Below, one piece after another: positions 35,543 to 47,717 of a stretch of DNA of 64,000 nt. The stretch comes from Warburgia ugandensis. Its lineage: Eukaryota > Streptophyta > Magnoliopsida > Canellales > Canellaceae. Below the pieces are notes generated by a model. The model did not search any database. It saw nothing but the letters and a program-made list of their open reading frames with translations, and was not told where the DNA came from. Position 1 is the first letter of the stretch. Every line of letters begins with the position of its first letter. Made by a program: the position numbers and the translations under genes. The stretch lies in contig CP141132.1 of assembly GCA_035236585.1 (NCBI GenBank), positions 25,813,445-25,877,444 of the forward strand, written 5' to 3'.

Positions 35543-38500
35543 CAAGCTATGCTTGGTAGGGGATTCAAGAAGTATAATAATTTGACACTATAATCCTAAT
35601 ACTTCATAATCCCATCAATCTCTTTACTTTGTCATATACTTACACATACATACTGTATATGTCGTATATATATACGTTCAAAACCGTGAAAAATAGTTAA
35701 TATCTCAAACATCAATAGTCACACTCAGACACACTAAGTTGATCAATCATCCAGACTTTGCTGGAAAATACTCCCTTATTTGGGTAGTATCAGCATCTCA
35801 TTATGCCATGCATCATACTGCAAAATACTCAAAGGACTACTATGCTGCAGTCTGATCCGTACTAGTGTGCTCAGATAACTACTTTCATACTCCATGGATA
35901 CCAAATGTGGAAAATCATGTATGTCATGTCTATTTGGGGAGATAGACCATCATAATGGTGGCTTTCCCATAATTGCCCCACAAACATTTTGCCTCTTTTT
36001 GGGCACGGTATCATCATATATATCACATTTTGGAGAGCGGGTGGCCAAACCCTCTTAACCCTCTTATCATAGCATCCTTAGGCATATGCCTATTTAAAAC
36101 AAAAACCATAAGCCTCCTTACTTATATATATATATATATATATAAAGTATTCTTTTAATTATCAGACATCTTGTCTATTTATATCATCATCCTCATATTT
36201 TGGTATTCTTATACCGAGGATAGGATTTCACTTCAAACTTAGGGATCATCATTTACAATGAATGATACCCATGTTCATATAAGTTTAGGGATCACCATTG
36301 TATGTGAATGATTCCCATGTATTGATTTTTAGACTTATCAGACAATTTGTCTGTTTATCTAGGGCTGGAATACCTTTTAGTTCTCTATTCAATTACGATT
36401 TTTTTCAATTCTAACTTAACCATTTCATATGTGTTTTGGTTGGATCATAAAGATTTTCAATGGATTTAATACAAGTATTTACATTATACTTGTCAACATT
36501 TCTAGACATAAGATCATGTATTTCTCATGTAGATGCATTCATAAAATCCTCCTACCTTCAAGTAGTGATCCATCTCTTCAGATCTTCTATGAACCTGACT
36601 AATGTATGTAATCTATAAATCCATACATACTGTCAATATTTATACAATCTGAATAATACTATATTTTTTATCCTATCTATATTCTTTGGTTAATCTTGTC
36701 CTTTGATATAAAGGATCTAGATCCTTTGTCCTATCATGATCTATCTCCCTCAGATAGTGTCTATCCTTTTGATTAATAAATTTGATGGTTAGAATGATCT
36801 TCTAATCTTTCAGATCTAAGTATTTTCCATTCTAAGTCTTTGTGTATTCCTTTCTTTGATCTTGATCTTTCATATATCCTTTGATCAACAATTTATACTT
36901 GTTGATAAAGATTAAGGGCTTGGATCTTTTATCATTAAGTTATTCTTTGATCTAAGTTCAGTTGTTTGATCATGCCTAAGAAGGATGATCTTGGTTCTCT
37001 TCCTTGAATCATATTTGATCAAGGGTTCAAATCTTCTATTCTATTTGGTCTAAGATCTTCTATTATATTTGATCTAAATTGCAAGTAATATATATATATA
37101 TATCATACATAAAAAAGTATTTATTTATTTTATTGTTCTTGATCATTCAAGATCCCATGGATCTTGTTTAATCATCCTTATCTTACTTACATATTTTATT
37201 AGGGTTAGATAATTTACTAACCTTTTATGCTCTTATTATTATTATTATTCAACCAGTTAATGTTTTACTAGTTGAAGATAGCTTATTTCGTCCTAAGTCT
37301 AGACAGCTCCTCTTATTTTCAATTGAGTAAGGCTTATTAGCTGAATGGCTGAACACAAAGTGGTTACTTCAATCCTTATGTAAGGAGGTGTCTAGACCTG
37401 ACAAACATCAACGAAAGGGAGGGGAAGAGCGAGGCTCTATTAGAGAACCCAGTGGCCTTAGCTCAACCTTTCACAAGGTTCCTATGAGCATTTTAACCCT
37501 AAGTAATCTTTCTAATTGATTTTAATTAAATCTATGAACATTTAAAATGTCATTCATGGGATTTTTTATTATCCTAGTTTGGGCCAAGGATTTGATAATC
37601 CTTATACTGTTCTACTAACTATAGCCCTTACTAATGTTAAGTCAAAGTCATTCATTCCTCTTATGTGTTCATGAAACTCTAATTTCTAATTAGATTACAT
37701 TTTGGTGATTTATGCTCATTATATCTCAACAACTACTTAACATTTGAATCTACTAATAAAATTTGACAACAATTAAATCATGAACTTTAAAGCATAACTC
37801 CAATATAAATTTAACAACCATTTATACTAACATGCTTCCTATGAATGTAACTTAACCTAATGGAATAAAACTATACTTAAACTAACATGATCCTAAGTTA
37901 TGAAATACATGAAATTTTACTAGTAATCTAATGGAATCATGTTAAAATCTCAAATTCAACCTAACCTGGCCCTAAGATAATTAAATTACAAACCTATTAT
38001 AAAAATCCAATAACATTTAGAGCATATAATGCTAAAATTTAAGAAGTACACTATCATGCTTCCTAATTTATAACAGAAATCACATTTACAATTCCATTAT
38101 CAAATAAAAGACAAGTAAACTACTTAGATTAAGATTATTAAAAACTTTTACTTATGATCCAACCATTAGATCTTAGATCTTTTCCTTTACATCAAGGGTT
38201 TTAATTACATATAGTGCTTTTACTCCATTAAGATCCAAAGATCATATCCACTTGTTTTTGTCACATTTAATCCATGATCTAACTTGATTACATCATAATC
38301 CCATTCATACAACCCATCCAAAGGGTCTGATCATGCTTGATCTCATTGATCAAGTGTGTCCCTTTGTACTTTTAGGGTTTTTCTATGATAAAGGGTATAT
38401 CTCTCAATTTATCTTATATCTGTCAAAATAAATCATAGATATTACTTTATTTCAAAATTATTTCATCATTAAATCAGATCCCCAAGATTTGATCATCTCA

Positions 38501-39045
38501 AATCTTAGAGATCGTGAAAATTAGAAGCTTATTTCCTAAAAACAGAAAGTTTCTTGAAGATTTTTATCAATTTTATGATTTTTATAATTTTTAACCCAAA
38601 CTTAATTTTAGAAAAATAAAAATTATATAAACTAACATGAAATAAGTATGGGAAGAGTTTCCACCTACTGATTGGAGAAAAACATAGGTTTTTTGGACCA
38701 ATTTTAAAGAAATATCCCATTGATGATAAGATCGCTTGATAACCACTTGCTTTGTGATTTTCGTTGATTGTACTATTGGATCTTGAAATTTATTTTAGGG
38801 GTTTTGTAGATAAGATAGTCTAAGACAATATGAATGGTGAAATTTGTGATATTTTATTTGGAACATAGTACTTAATTGAATTTAGGTCTCTTGTTCCAAT
38901 CTAGAGAGAGGAGAGAGAAAGTGAAAGAAGAGAGATTTTTGGGAGTTTTGAAAATTTGGGAATGAATATAGATCTGGTTTTTTAGGGGAAGAAATCTAAT
39001 TTTTTGAAATTTTTAATGAATATTTTTGGAGGATTTTTGGGGGTG

Positions 39046-39052
39046 TATTTAT
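39046..39052 (-). promoter_or_regulatory. LTR TATA box
   Basis: Minus-strand ATAAATA about 570 bp from the LTR start at 39,622, at the family's conserved position. Confidence 0.65.
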
Positions 39053-39622
39053 GGGTTTTTTTTGAATTTTGCATCATTACTTGTAATAATTATGTTTCAA
39101 TTCTTTTGAATATTAAATTAACATTGGATCGTTCACTACCACCTCCTTCTCCACTATCAGATGGTAGTGTTTTGACCACTCATTACATATTTTCTAGCCA
39201 TTGATTCATTTGTGGGCCCCTTGTGAGGCCTACAGAGGTGTGAAAGGACCATTTTACCCTTTTATGGAGAAAAATACATTTTATTCTGCCGAACTCAGAA
39301 TTGAGCGTACTTAGTGGTGTTGGAATTTTATTTTTTAGTACATTCTAAATATTGATATCTTTGATCTCGGTTATGGGTAAAATTACCTTTTATTCATAAA
39401 AATGGAGAAAATTAGGGATTTTTCATTTTAACTCGGAATTGAACATACTTAGTGTCATTTTAATTGGTTTTTCAAGTACCTTCATAATTTTCAAGTTTTA
39501 AATCATGTTTTAATCTTTATAAAAAGGAAATTTTGGATAACCTAATTTTTGAGCCCAAAATTTCTGAAAATTCAAACTAAACTGATTTTCTTAATCAATT
39601 TTCAAAAATTGGGGTTATTACA

Positions 39623-41570
39623 TCTAAATACCATCAAAAGCCCTCAATGAAATTCTAAGGGAATAGCTAGAAAATGTAGAATAAGGATGTTACTATCTGT
39701 GGCACAATTGTAAAATGTACCCTAAATAAGATATAATTGAACAAAATGGGTAAAATAGGGGGTTTTAATTGAACCTAGAACTAGTGGGTCTTAATGCTCT
39801 AGCTGAGATATGAACCACCTATGTGGGAGGGCACCAACCAAGGGCAGATAGCTTCCCACATGTTATTTAAATCCCACATGCATAAATGACTTAGCTAGTT
39901 AAAAAAGAAAATTTAAAACATGGGCTAGAGATTTTCTAGCCATTAATGAAGGGGGAGGATGAAGGAGGAAGAAGAGTAATTGGGAGAGAGAACATGCTAA
40001 GAACAAGGGAAAGGTAATGTGATGAAGTAGGTTTTGAGAAGAATAAAAAGATTTAAGATGGGTGAAGGTGGTAGTAGTTGGAAAGTGAGGAATTTCTAGC
40101 CCGACTAGAGTTCCACACAAGAAGCTGGGGAGCTTGCAACTTAGTGAAAACTCACTAGAAAACAAGTCATTCAAAATTGAATATCAGGTAGGGGATTTGA
40201 GTAGGATGACTTGTATGTTGAACCAATAACTTGTAAAGGCTTGATTTTCTATTTTGATTTGGCAATTAAAATGCTATGCATTGTGATTGTTTCCCTTGCT
40301 TAACGATTATACATGTTTCCATCATATGCATGCTTAATTTATAGATGGATTTTTGTTGATTTATCATGTTTTTATGAGAATTAATCATGCTCTATTTTGT
40401 TCTTGACTGCAGTTCATGGTGAATAGGGGATGATCATCATGATAGCTGCCTCCTTAGATCTTCATATTTCTTAAAGGAATATTTGGTTTTCTTCCTTTAT
40501 GTATGAATTTGATATTGATTCATTCAAATTGTGAATTTGCTAAGATTTTCAAAGGGTTTTCATGGGACAAAGTGAGAATAGGGACTACGTGCACTTTGTT
40601 TTTCTGACACATAGGTAAGCAAGGTACACCCAATCCCAAGCCTTTAAGTCTTGCCTCAAACTAAATTGAGACAAAGTAAAAAGTGGGAACACATATTCAA
40701 ATTCAAATAGGAAGCAATTTTACTCCTAGATTTATAGTAGTTATGTATTGATTTGAAGGTGCAAGTTGAGAAAAACACTCCATCTCCTACATGAATGTGT
40801 GTAGGAAATGGCACCAATTACCTAAACCAATAGGCCCCTAGGAATGACATTAGATGAATATTGTGTAATTGACTTGAAATTTAACATGTTAGTGACTCTA
40901 TTATAACACCTTGTTAACAAAATTCATATGGATTGATGGTGCAAAATGATGGAATCAATAAGCATCATTTCCTGGTTCATGGTGAACTGGAAATGGTACC
41001 TTGAACATTTGATTCAACCTAAGGAGATTAAAGCTAATGAATGAGTTGGGGAAATGGAGAACTATATGAAAGCTTGGAAAATTTTGGAATGCCATGCTTT
41101 GTGAATTATTGAATCTAAGCACTAAATTCATTTTAACTACTAGAAACTCATGAGTGGAGAAGAAGAAGACGATTGGAATTTTTGAGTCAATGGAATTCCA
41201 TTCCCTGGAATTTCTTTGTAAAAATTCCACCCCTTGGAATTTGGGAATTCCAAAATTGCAATTTAACAAAAAATGTGAGAAATTTTACCCCATTAAAATT
41301 GGAATGAAAGTATACTAATTGTATACTTTATTGGTAAGATTGGAAATGCAAGAAACTGCACTAGAATTTGGAGATTTTCAAATATTACAAAGGAAGCTTG
41401 AATTCTTGAATACTTGAATACTAGAACACTTATATGCTAAAATTTGACAATACTAGGAACTACACCTAGGCTATAAATGTGAACATTCTAAGCTACTGTA
41501 GGCTAGAAAATGTACACTCTCATGCTAGATCATGTTCTGGACAATGTTGAAATACTTAAACCTTACTTGT
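39623..41570 (+). mobile_element. Tekay-type LTR, part of the 5' LTR of an older element
   Basis: It aligns along its whole length with 49,632-51,594, the 3' LTR of the gag-protease element ('tctaaataccatc', 'cacaattgtaaaatgtaccct', 'gggagggcaccaac', 'gggacaaagtgagaata'). Its left part is displaced by the non-coding long-LTR element, and its right part by an LTR-B copy that begins at 41,571. It is probably the 5' LTR of the element whose body is at 47,718-49,288. Confidence 0.7.
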
Positions 41571-41679
41571 TGATAATTGATCAATTTTTTTATTTATAAA
41601 AGTACCCAATTAGTAGCCCATGTAGCATAAATTATATTGTTAAATTCTGAATTTTTAACCAAAATTTTGTAACACATGC

Positions 41680-41684
41680 ATTTC
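41680..41684. repeat. target site duplication ATTTC, left copy
   Basis: Exact 5-bp repeat with 44,015-44,019, bracketing the solo LTR. Confidence 0.9.
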
Positions 41685-42082
41685 TGTAATAACCCCAATT
41701 TTTGTAAATTGATTGAGAAAATCAATAAAGTTTGAGTTTTCAGAAATTCCATGCTAGAATATTAGGTTATTGAAAATTCTCTTTTTATAGAGATTAAAAC
41801 ATGATTTAAAACTTAGAAATTATGAATGTGCTCAAAAAACCAATCAAAATGACACTAAGTATGTTCAATTCTGAGTTAAAATGAAAATTTTCTAATTTTC
41901 TTTATTTTTATGAATAAAAGGGTAAAATAATAATTTTACCCATAACTAAGATCTAAGACATCAATATTTAGAATGTAAGTGAAAATACGATCCCAACACC
42001 ACTAAGTACGCTCAATTCTGAGTTCAGGAGAATAAAATAGATTTTTCTCCATAAAAGGGCAAAATAGTCCTTTCACACCCCA

Positions 42083-42103
42083 TGGGGCCCACAAGGGGCC
42101 CAC
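42083..42103 (+). promoter_or_regulatory. paired GGGGCCCAC motifs in LTR U3
   Basis: Two TCP-type motifs, about 160-180 bp upstream of the TATA box, at the same place as those at 28,901-28,922. Confidence 0.5.
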
Positions 42104-42261
42104 AAATGAATCCAATGGCCAAAAAACATGTAATGAGTGGTCAAATTGCTACTAGTTGCTAGTGGAGAAGGAGGTGGTAGTGGAGGATTCAATGTTAATT
42201 TAATATTTAAAAGAATTAAAACATAATTATTACAAGTAATTATAAAAAAATGCAAAACACC

Positions 42262-42269
42262 TATAAATA
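42262..42269 (+). promoter_or_regulatory. LTR TATA box
   Basis: TATAAATA in 'cacctataaatacccctcc', 577 bp from the LTR start. Confidence 0.8.
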
Positions 42270-42955
42270 CCCCTCCAAAAATCCTCCAAAAAATTTCATT
42301 AAAATTCCCACGAAATCATCTTTCTTACTTTAAAAAACTAGATCTAGATTCCTTTTCAAAATTCCAAAACTCCCAAAAATCTCCCTTCTTGCACTTTCTC
42401 TCTCCTCTCTCTAATTGGAACAAGAGACCTAAATTCAATTAGGCACTCTATTCCAAATTGAATCTCACAAACCGTCCATACAATTTTAGACTACCTTATC
42501 TACAAAATTCCAAATTAATTTCAAGATCCAACGGTGTAATCAACAGAAATCACAAAACAAGGGACTATCGGGCTATCTTATTATCAAAGGGTATTTATTT
42601 CGAATTGGGCTTCAAATCTACATTTTTCTCCAACCAAGTAGGTAGAACCACTTCTTATACTTATTTCATGGTTTTTTTTGTAATTTTTATTTTTTTGTAA
42701 TTAGTTTTAGGTTAAAACTTATAAAAATAAATTAAGGACTAGAACCCTTCAATTTCACATGATGGAGGGCTCAGATGAAAAATCTGAGCCATCCAATTGA
42801 TCCAGAAGGGTCCAAAACCTCTAGGATAGAAATTTCACAAAATTTTAGTGTTTTGAGACTTTGATTTGAAGAGGAATGATTGGACGGTCCAAAACAAACT
42901 GTCTGATTTCCCAAAATCAAATCAGGATGCGGGATGTGCCCTGCAGTAGTGTCTC

Positions 42956-42974
42956 CGCACGCACGTTGCGTGCG
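42956..42974. other. GC-rich palindrome CGCACGCA-cgt-TGCGTGCG
   Basis: Perfect 8-bp arms with a 3-base loop inside a CpG-rich segment that is absent from, or different in, the other LTR copies. Confidence 0.9.
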
Positions 42975-44014
42975 ACGTTGTCCTGATGGGAGGACCGCGT
43001 GATAGCACCAGTCCCTAGGGGATTGCGTCACACTTACATGCCAGTGATGGGAGCACACCTACCCTTCTGCTCAATCAATCCCCGTCATCCATTCCGCTGG
43101 GCCCACATCAAATCAGGAACTTAGCAATGACTGTGAACTTCGCAGTTCAATTGCAGAGTCATCTGAACTCCAAATTGAGATCAAAAAGAGGCTATGGAAA
43201 GCTTATAATGTCTATTTTCTTCTAAAATTATAATATTGATAAAAGCATTCCAGAAACTTTCTATTTTCAAGAATTAAGTTTCTAATTTTTTATGATCTTC
43301 AAGATCTATGATGACCAGATCTTGGGGATCTGATTTAGTGATGATATAATGTTGAAATCAAGTTATTTCCATGATTTATTTGGACAGATGTAAGATAAAT
43401 TGAGGGATCTACCCTTTATGATAGAAAAACCCTAAAAATACAAAGGGACCCACTTGATCAATGAGATCAAGTATGATCAGATCCTTGGGATGGATTAAGT
43501 GAATGATATTATGATGGAATGCATTGAAATCATGGATTGAATATGACCAAAAACAAAGAAAAATGTTTCAATGTTTACAATATCTCAGATACAGAGAAGG
43601 AAAGCTAGGAGCTCAAGACTATAGAAGACTTGAAGAGAAAAATCATCAGGGTATACCCCTTAAAGACATGTATTTTGTTTTGTTTGAGAGTATTGTATTA
43701 TAATGAGAGTTTCATTGTATGGTGGGCTTTGAGTTTTGGATTATATTATTTGGACAAGTATTGTAATGGATTTGGGCTGTATTGTAAACCACTGGATGGA
43801 TCTGGAATTTAATAAAAGTATATTCCTTCAATGAAATTTTATCTTGTACAAAAATTCTACTTATGTTATATATGAAGTGATGACTTGGGTTTTTCAAAAC
43901 AAGTTCTATAGAAAAAAATTTCTACTGCTTTGTTTTGTGAAATTTTTGTACTACTAAGGGCCCTGCCTTTGAAAATGTATTACAAAATGTGTTACAAAAA
44001 CCTGGGTCATCCCA

Positions 44015-44019
44015 ATTTC
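44015..44019. repeat. target site duplication ATTTC, right copy
   Basis: Matches 41,680-41,684. Confidence 0.9.
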
Positions 44020-44299
44020 TGACTTGATAGATCAAAATTTTAATATTTTTTAGGTTTAGGAGCTAATCTAGAATAAGTATGTGAATGATCATAATTTGCA
44101 AGTATTTAATTAGGGTTTTTTATTTTATTTTATGGGTGTTGCGAGGATAATCCAAAGGCTGAGCTTGTTGATATAAGAATTAAAGTCATTCATTTAGGGC
44201 AAGCAAAAAGGAAATTAAAGAAGTAAAAGCTGACTAGAAATGGACCCATGCCCAAGCCATGATTTTCACCACCTTTAATGGGAGATATTCAAACTACTT

Positions 44300-44405
44300 A
44301 GCAATTAAAGCCGTGAAAAAGGGTGATTAGCCAGACAAGCTACTCAAGCCTTGAAGTCAAGCATTGAAGCCACTTAAGCCACCAAGGAATGAGCCATCAA
44401 GTCAA
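44300..44405 (+). repeat. AAGCCA-rich array in LTR-B copy 5
   Basis: Recurrent AAGCC/AGCCA motifs at the position corresponding to 4,655-4,770. Confidence 0.65.
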
Positions 44406-46428
44406 TGCCACATGGATCCACATGATTGTAGCATCAATTCAAGCAACTTTCCTATGTTAAAACTAGAATTTTTATGTGATTTTGAGAGATTAATGTAATC
44501 AGTAAGATGTTCATGTACTAAGGGACCCATTAAGAGAGAAAATCCCACATACTTAATCAATTTTCTATCTTAAATCAGCCCTCCATCCTAGGATTTCACT
44601 ACTTCTACATAGGGAGGGAGGCACCTCCTAAGAAAGTGACCTCCCCCCCCCCCGGCCCTTAATTTGAAGGTGTATTCAAGTGGTTTCCCAAGATAGAAAC
44701 CATAGATCTAAGTCCATTCAAGTACATCTAAACCTTAGGTTTAACACTAAAATTTCCATCCTTATTTTCACCCCACATCTTACTCATTTCCCACATTCAA
44801 ATTCTACTCAATTTGGAGGTTGGAGGGCCACTTTCCCTCCATGGAAAAGGACACCTCCCCGCTTCCTAAATAGGAAACCAACCAGCCCATCATGATTCTT
44901 TCTATTATGTCACCTTTATGGCATCATTCCTAACTAAAATTTCTCCTTCAAACCTTCTCCATTCAATATCCTAATCCCAGAGCCACTTTCTTCATGGATT
45001 CACCTTTTCCACATTTAGGAACCCACTCATCCATATATAGCCCCATAGGTCATACGAATTTTCCAAGTAGTGGTGGGTGTGGAACCTTGAAATCAGGCTT
45101 TTCCTTTGGTGCTTTGTTGCAACTAGACCTTAGGACTTTTTTCATGATTTTTTTCCTTTGGTTTTCTAATTATTGTCTTAGTTAATAGCTTTCCATTTCT
45201 AAGTGAGTAGTTAACTTTGCTAGCTTTAATTTCATAATTGTTTCATATTGTTTCACTTCCTTGAATGGCACACTAATTTTCAGCCATCAATTTCTTTCTT
45301 TCTTTCTTCCATTCTCTAATTTTTTTTTTACTATTCAATCAAGATCTATGTTAACTTCTCTTTGGTAGTGAAACCAAAAGAGGACATAGCTTAGTGCCTT
45401 GAGGTTTTACTTAATTTTTCACTTTTTTCTCCTTGTTCCACATGTTAGTTTTAGGTCCATTTTCCTTAGTTCACCCATGTAGCTTTCTTTTCTCTTAAAT
45501 TCCTTCATGGGTTTTCTTTGCATGTCATCATACTTTAGTTTCTGGGCATTAGATTTCATTGTTGGTGTTGTTTATATAGAATTTCCTGCTAAAGGATTAG
45601 ACATAATTTCCCACAATGGAATATGTATTATGCATCTAGTTTTTAGTGTAATTTGGAGATGATTCAATAAAGTTCTTTGAGGTTTCTTGTAATGGAATGT
45701 TTCTTTCATCAAATTAATTTAGATCTAGATTGCTTTCTTCCATAAAAGTTGTGCTTTCAATTGATTCCTCATGCTTGATTTGTTTGATGTTCTTAGTTTC
45801 CATCCATCTAAACATTGTTTTTGCTTGAAACCTTAGGTAAACACTTAGATTTTCATGATTTCTATTAGATCCCATATTTATTTTGCATGATCAATCAAAT
45901 AATATACATCAATTTTAGCCACTTTTGGGGTCCTAGAACCATGTGCATGGTACTAAGTCCCATTCCTCTTTGATCTTTGATTAATTTACGTGCATGGTTT
46001 TGTATAATAGTAGTTCATTTATTTATTTACATGTAATTTTAGATTTAAAAAGTTTCCTTTTTAAATTTTAGAAAGTTCCATTTGAGAAGTTATAGTTTAG
46101 GAAAGTGTTAATTTAGGGAAGTTTCTAATTTTTATAGTTTCATTAAGTTAAGTTGCTTAGTTTGATTCATTCTAAATTACCATTAGTTTCCTTTAGTTGG
46201 TTGCATGTTAATTCAGTAATTTTCCATTCTAATTTCTTAGCTTTCATTTTTAGAAAGTTTATTTTATTTCTAGTTTTTAGTTCCATGCACGTTTCCTTCT
46301 CAGTTTGTTTTAATTTCCTAGTTTGATCACAACTCTATCTCTTTGGCTAAAGTTAATTGATTTAAATAAAATTCAATACATTGCAATTCTGTGAGATTCC
46401 TCATGGGATCAACCTTGCTTGCATGAAG

Positions 46429-47572
46429 ACCTCCACATATTTGTAAAATAGTAGTTTTCTAATCTAGTAATGGTTATACAAGTACAAGCTATAGGATGAA
46501 CCATATTGTCACAAGTAAAGTCACATAGTCCATTTGAATAATTAGATCAATCTATATTACAATTATCCAATGCATCAACAAAATTTTAAGTTATATACAT
46601 TCCTAAAATGAAATTTTATACATGGATTCTATAAAAAGAAACTACACTAAAAGCATATTCTGAGATCTAAACTGATTCAAGTACTTTTGCCTTCCATGTG
46701 TCTGTTGCAGTCAAGTTACCTAGTGTATCACCTAAAATATTGGTTATAGGGGGAGAGTAAAAAGAATAGCTCACAGTATGGTAGGTCCCTATGAGCATAG
46801 GTGTTACTTGTTGTTAGCATGCAAGACATGCCAATCATTCTGGAGAGTTGAGACCACCGGCCCCTAGTGGTAGGATTCTGTGCCACTGATGGTCCTTAGT
46901 GGTAGGACTCTATGGCACTGCGATATGGAGCGATCCATTTTCCACTATGATGTGGGCATGAATTTGAACATTGTGGATTGAGGCCTATGCGCCTCGGTCT
47001 GGCATCATTTGTTTTGAGAACATTAAATTGATAGACTTATTAGATTCTTCTGGACATTGTAGACAATTTGAGATTCCCCCTTTTTCTTCATGGATCTTTA
47101 CTTTACGTGTTGTGATTTCTCACTTTTCAAAAATTGTGAAATTATACATGTATATGTGAGATACTTACACCTATACGTATGCTATTATATATCCCATTTT
47201 AGGAAGTATTAGTTTTTCACCCTATAATTAGCTATTTTTTTGTTCACTTCCTGCAACCAATATTTCTGGTGATACACCAATAAGCTTCAGCATGAGAGAG
47301 ACAAGGAAGGCAAAAGTACTTGGATTAGTTTAGATGCGAGGAGAATATGATTTTAGTATAGTTTCTTCTAATAGAATCCATGTATAGGATTTCATTTTGG
47401 GAATGTATATAATTTAAATTTCTTTGGACACATTGGATAATTCTAGCATAGATAGTTTTGATTATTTGAATGGACTATGTGAATTTACTTGTGATAGTAT
47501 GGATGATCTTATGGCATGTACCTCTAACCATTCCTAAGTTAGAAAACTACTATTTTACATGTATGTGGAGGT
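46429..47572. repeat. long inverted repeat (arms about 350 bp, spacer about 440 bp)
   Basis: The left arm 46,429-46,780 starts ACCTCCACATAT. The right arm 47,219-47,572 ends ATGTGGAGGT and is its reverse complement with roughly 15-20% differences by eye. Matching blocks include 'gtaaaatagtagttttctaa', 'catggattct', 'aagtacttttgccttcc' and 'tgtatcacc'. The spacer carries a short internal duplication ('tagtggtaggattctgtgcc' and 'tagtggtaggactctatggc', near 46,866 and 46,900) and no protein. It could be a DNA transposon with long terminal inverted repeats, or two LTR segments placed head to head. I saw no convincing target duplication. Confidence 0.7.
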
Positions 47573-47717
47573 TTTACTATAACTCCCAGAAAGAAGTTGA
47601 TGAATTTATCAAAATTACATATATATTATCACTCTGATCATGTTTTGTAAAACAATGAAATTTTTTATGCTTTCCAACATAAAATCTATAAATGCTTGAA
47701 ACATCTAGGATGTTACA
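47573..47717 (+). mobile_element. LTR 3' end of the Tekay-type element
   Basis: Ends 'ggatgttaca', directly followed by a primer-binding-site-like sequence. The other LTR of the element (49,289-51,750) does not show this end, probably because another LTR cuts it off at 51,751, so identity is inferred from position. Confidence 0.5.

Larger units (their letters stand above)
35077..39622 (-). mobile_element. long-LTR family: complete 5' LTR (4,546 bp) of the non-coding element
   Basis: Plus-strand limits are TGACGACC (35,077) and GGTTATTACA (39,622), that is TG...CA-type ends when read in the element's direction, next to the primer binding site. It contains the stem-loop (35,503-35,542), the 'gtggccaaaccctc' and 'taaggaggtg' blocks and a TATA box at 39,046. 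The right flank TCTAA (39,623-39,627) begins Tekay-type LTR sequence, which is intact at the matching spot 49,632. The element therefore inserted into that older LTR. Confidence 0.85.
41685..44014 (+). mobile_element. long-LTR family: solo LTR with intact target duplication
   Basis: Begins TGTAATAACCCC and ends GGGTCATCCCA, with ATTTC on both sides. At 2,330 bp it is about half the length of the full LTRs in the window because of internal loss. U3 retains GGGGCCCAC motifs (42,083-42,103) and the TATA box (42,262-42,269). A CpG-rich leader segment with a GC palindrome (42,930-43,100) is present. Three other LTR-B copies show the empty target (4,348-4,352, 5,864-5,868 and 15,966-15,970). Confidence 0.92.
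41571..46428 (+). mobile_element. LTR-B copy 5, interrupted by a solo LTR
   Basis: Starts TGATAATTGATC at 41,571 and shows 'acccaattagtagcccatg' as in other LTR-B copies. It is split at the ATTTC target (41,680-41,684) by the solo LTR and resumes at 44,015. It contains the AAGCCA-rich array (about 44,300-44,405) and the late block 'tgtgagattcctcatgggat'. It stops at 46,428, short of the usual terminus, where the long inverted repeat begins. Left flank ACTTGT is inside the Tekay-type LTR. Confidence 0.75.

Noticed and set aside
39899-40174. 91-codon minus-strand frame
   Set aside because: Inside a Tekay-type LTR; not kept open in the second copy at 49,897-50,200 with the same product, and no domain is visible.
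40955-41269. 104-codon minus-strand frame
   Set aside because: Inside the same LTR; the matching region around 50,980-51,290 does not preserve it.
42771-43058. 95-codon minus-strand frame in the solo LTR
   Set aside because: Coincides with the CpG-rich leader segment, where stops are rare for compositional reasons.
46429-47572. Calling the inverted repeat a definite Mutator-like transposon
   Set aside because: No transposase and no convincing 8-10-bp target duplication were found, so only the inverted repeat itself is reported.
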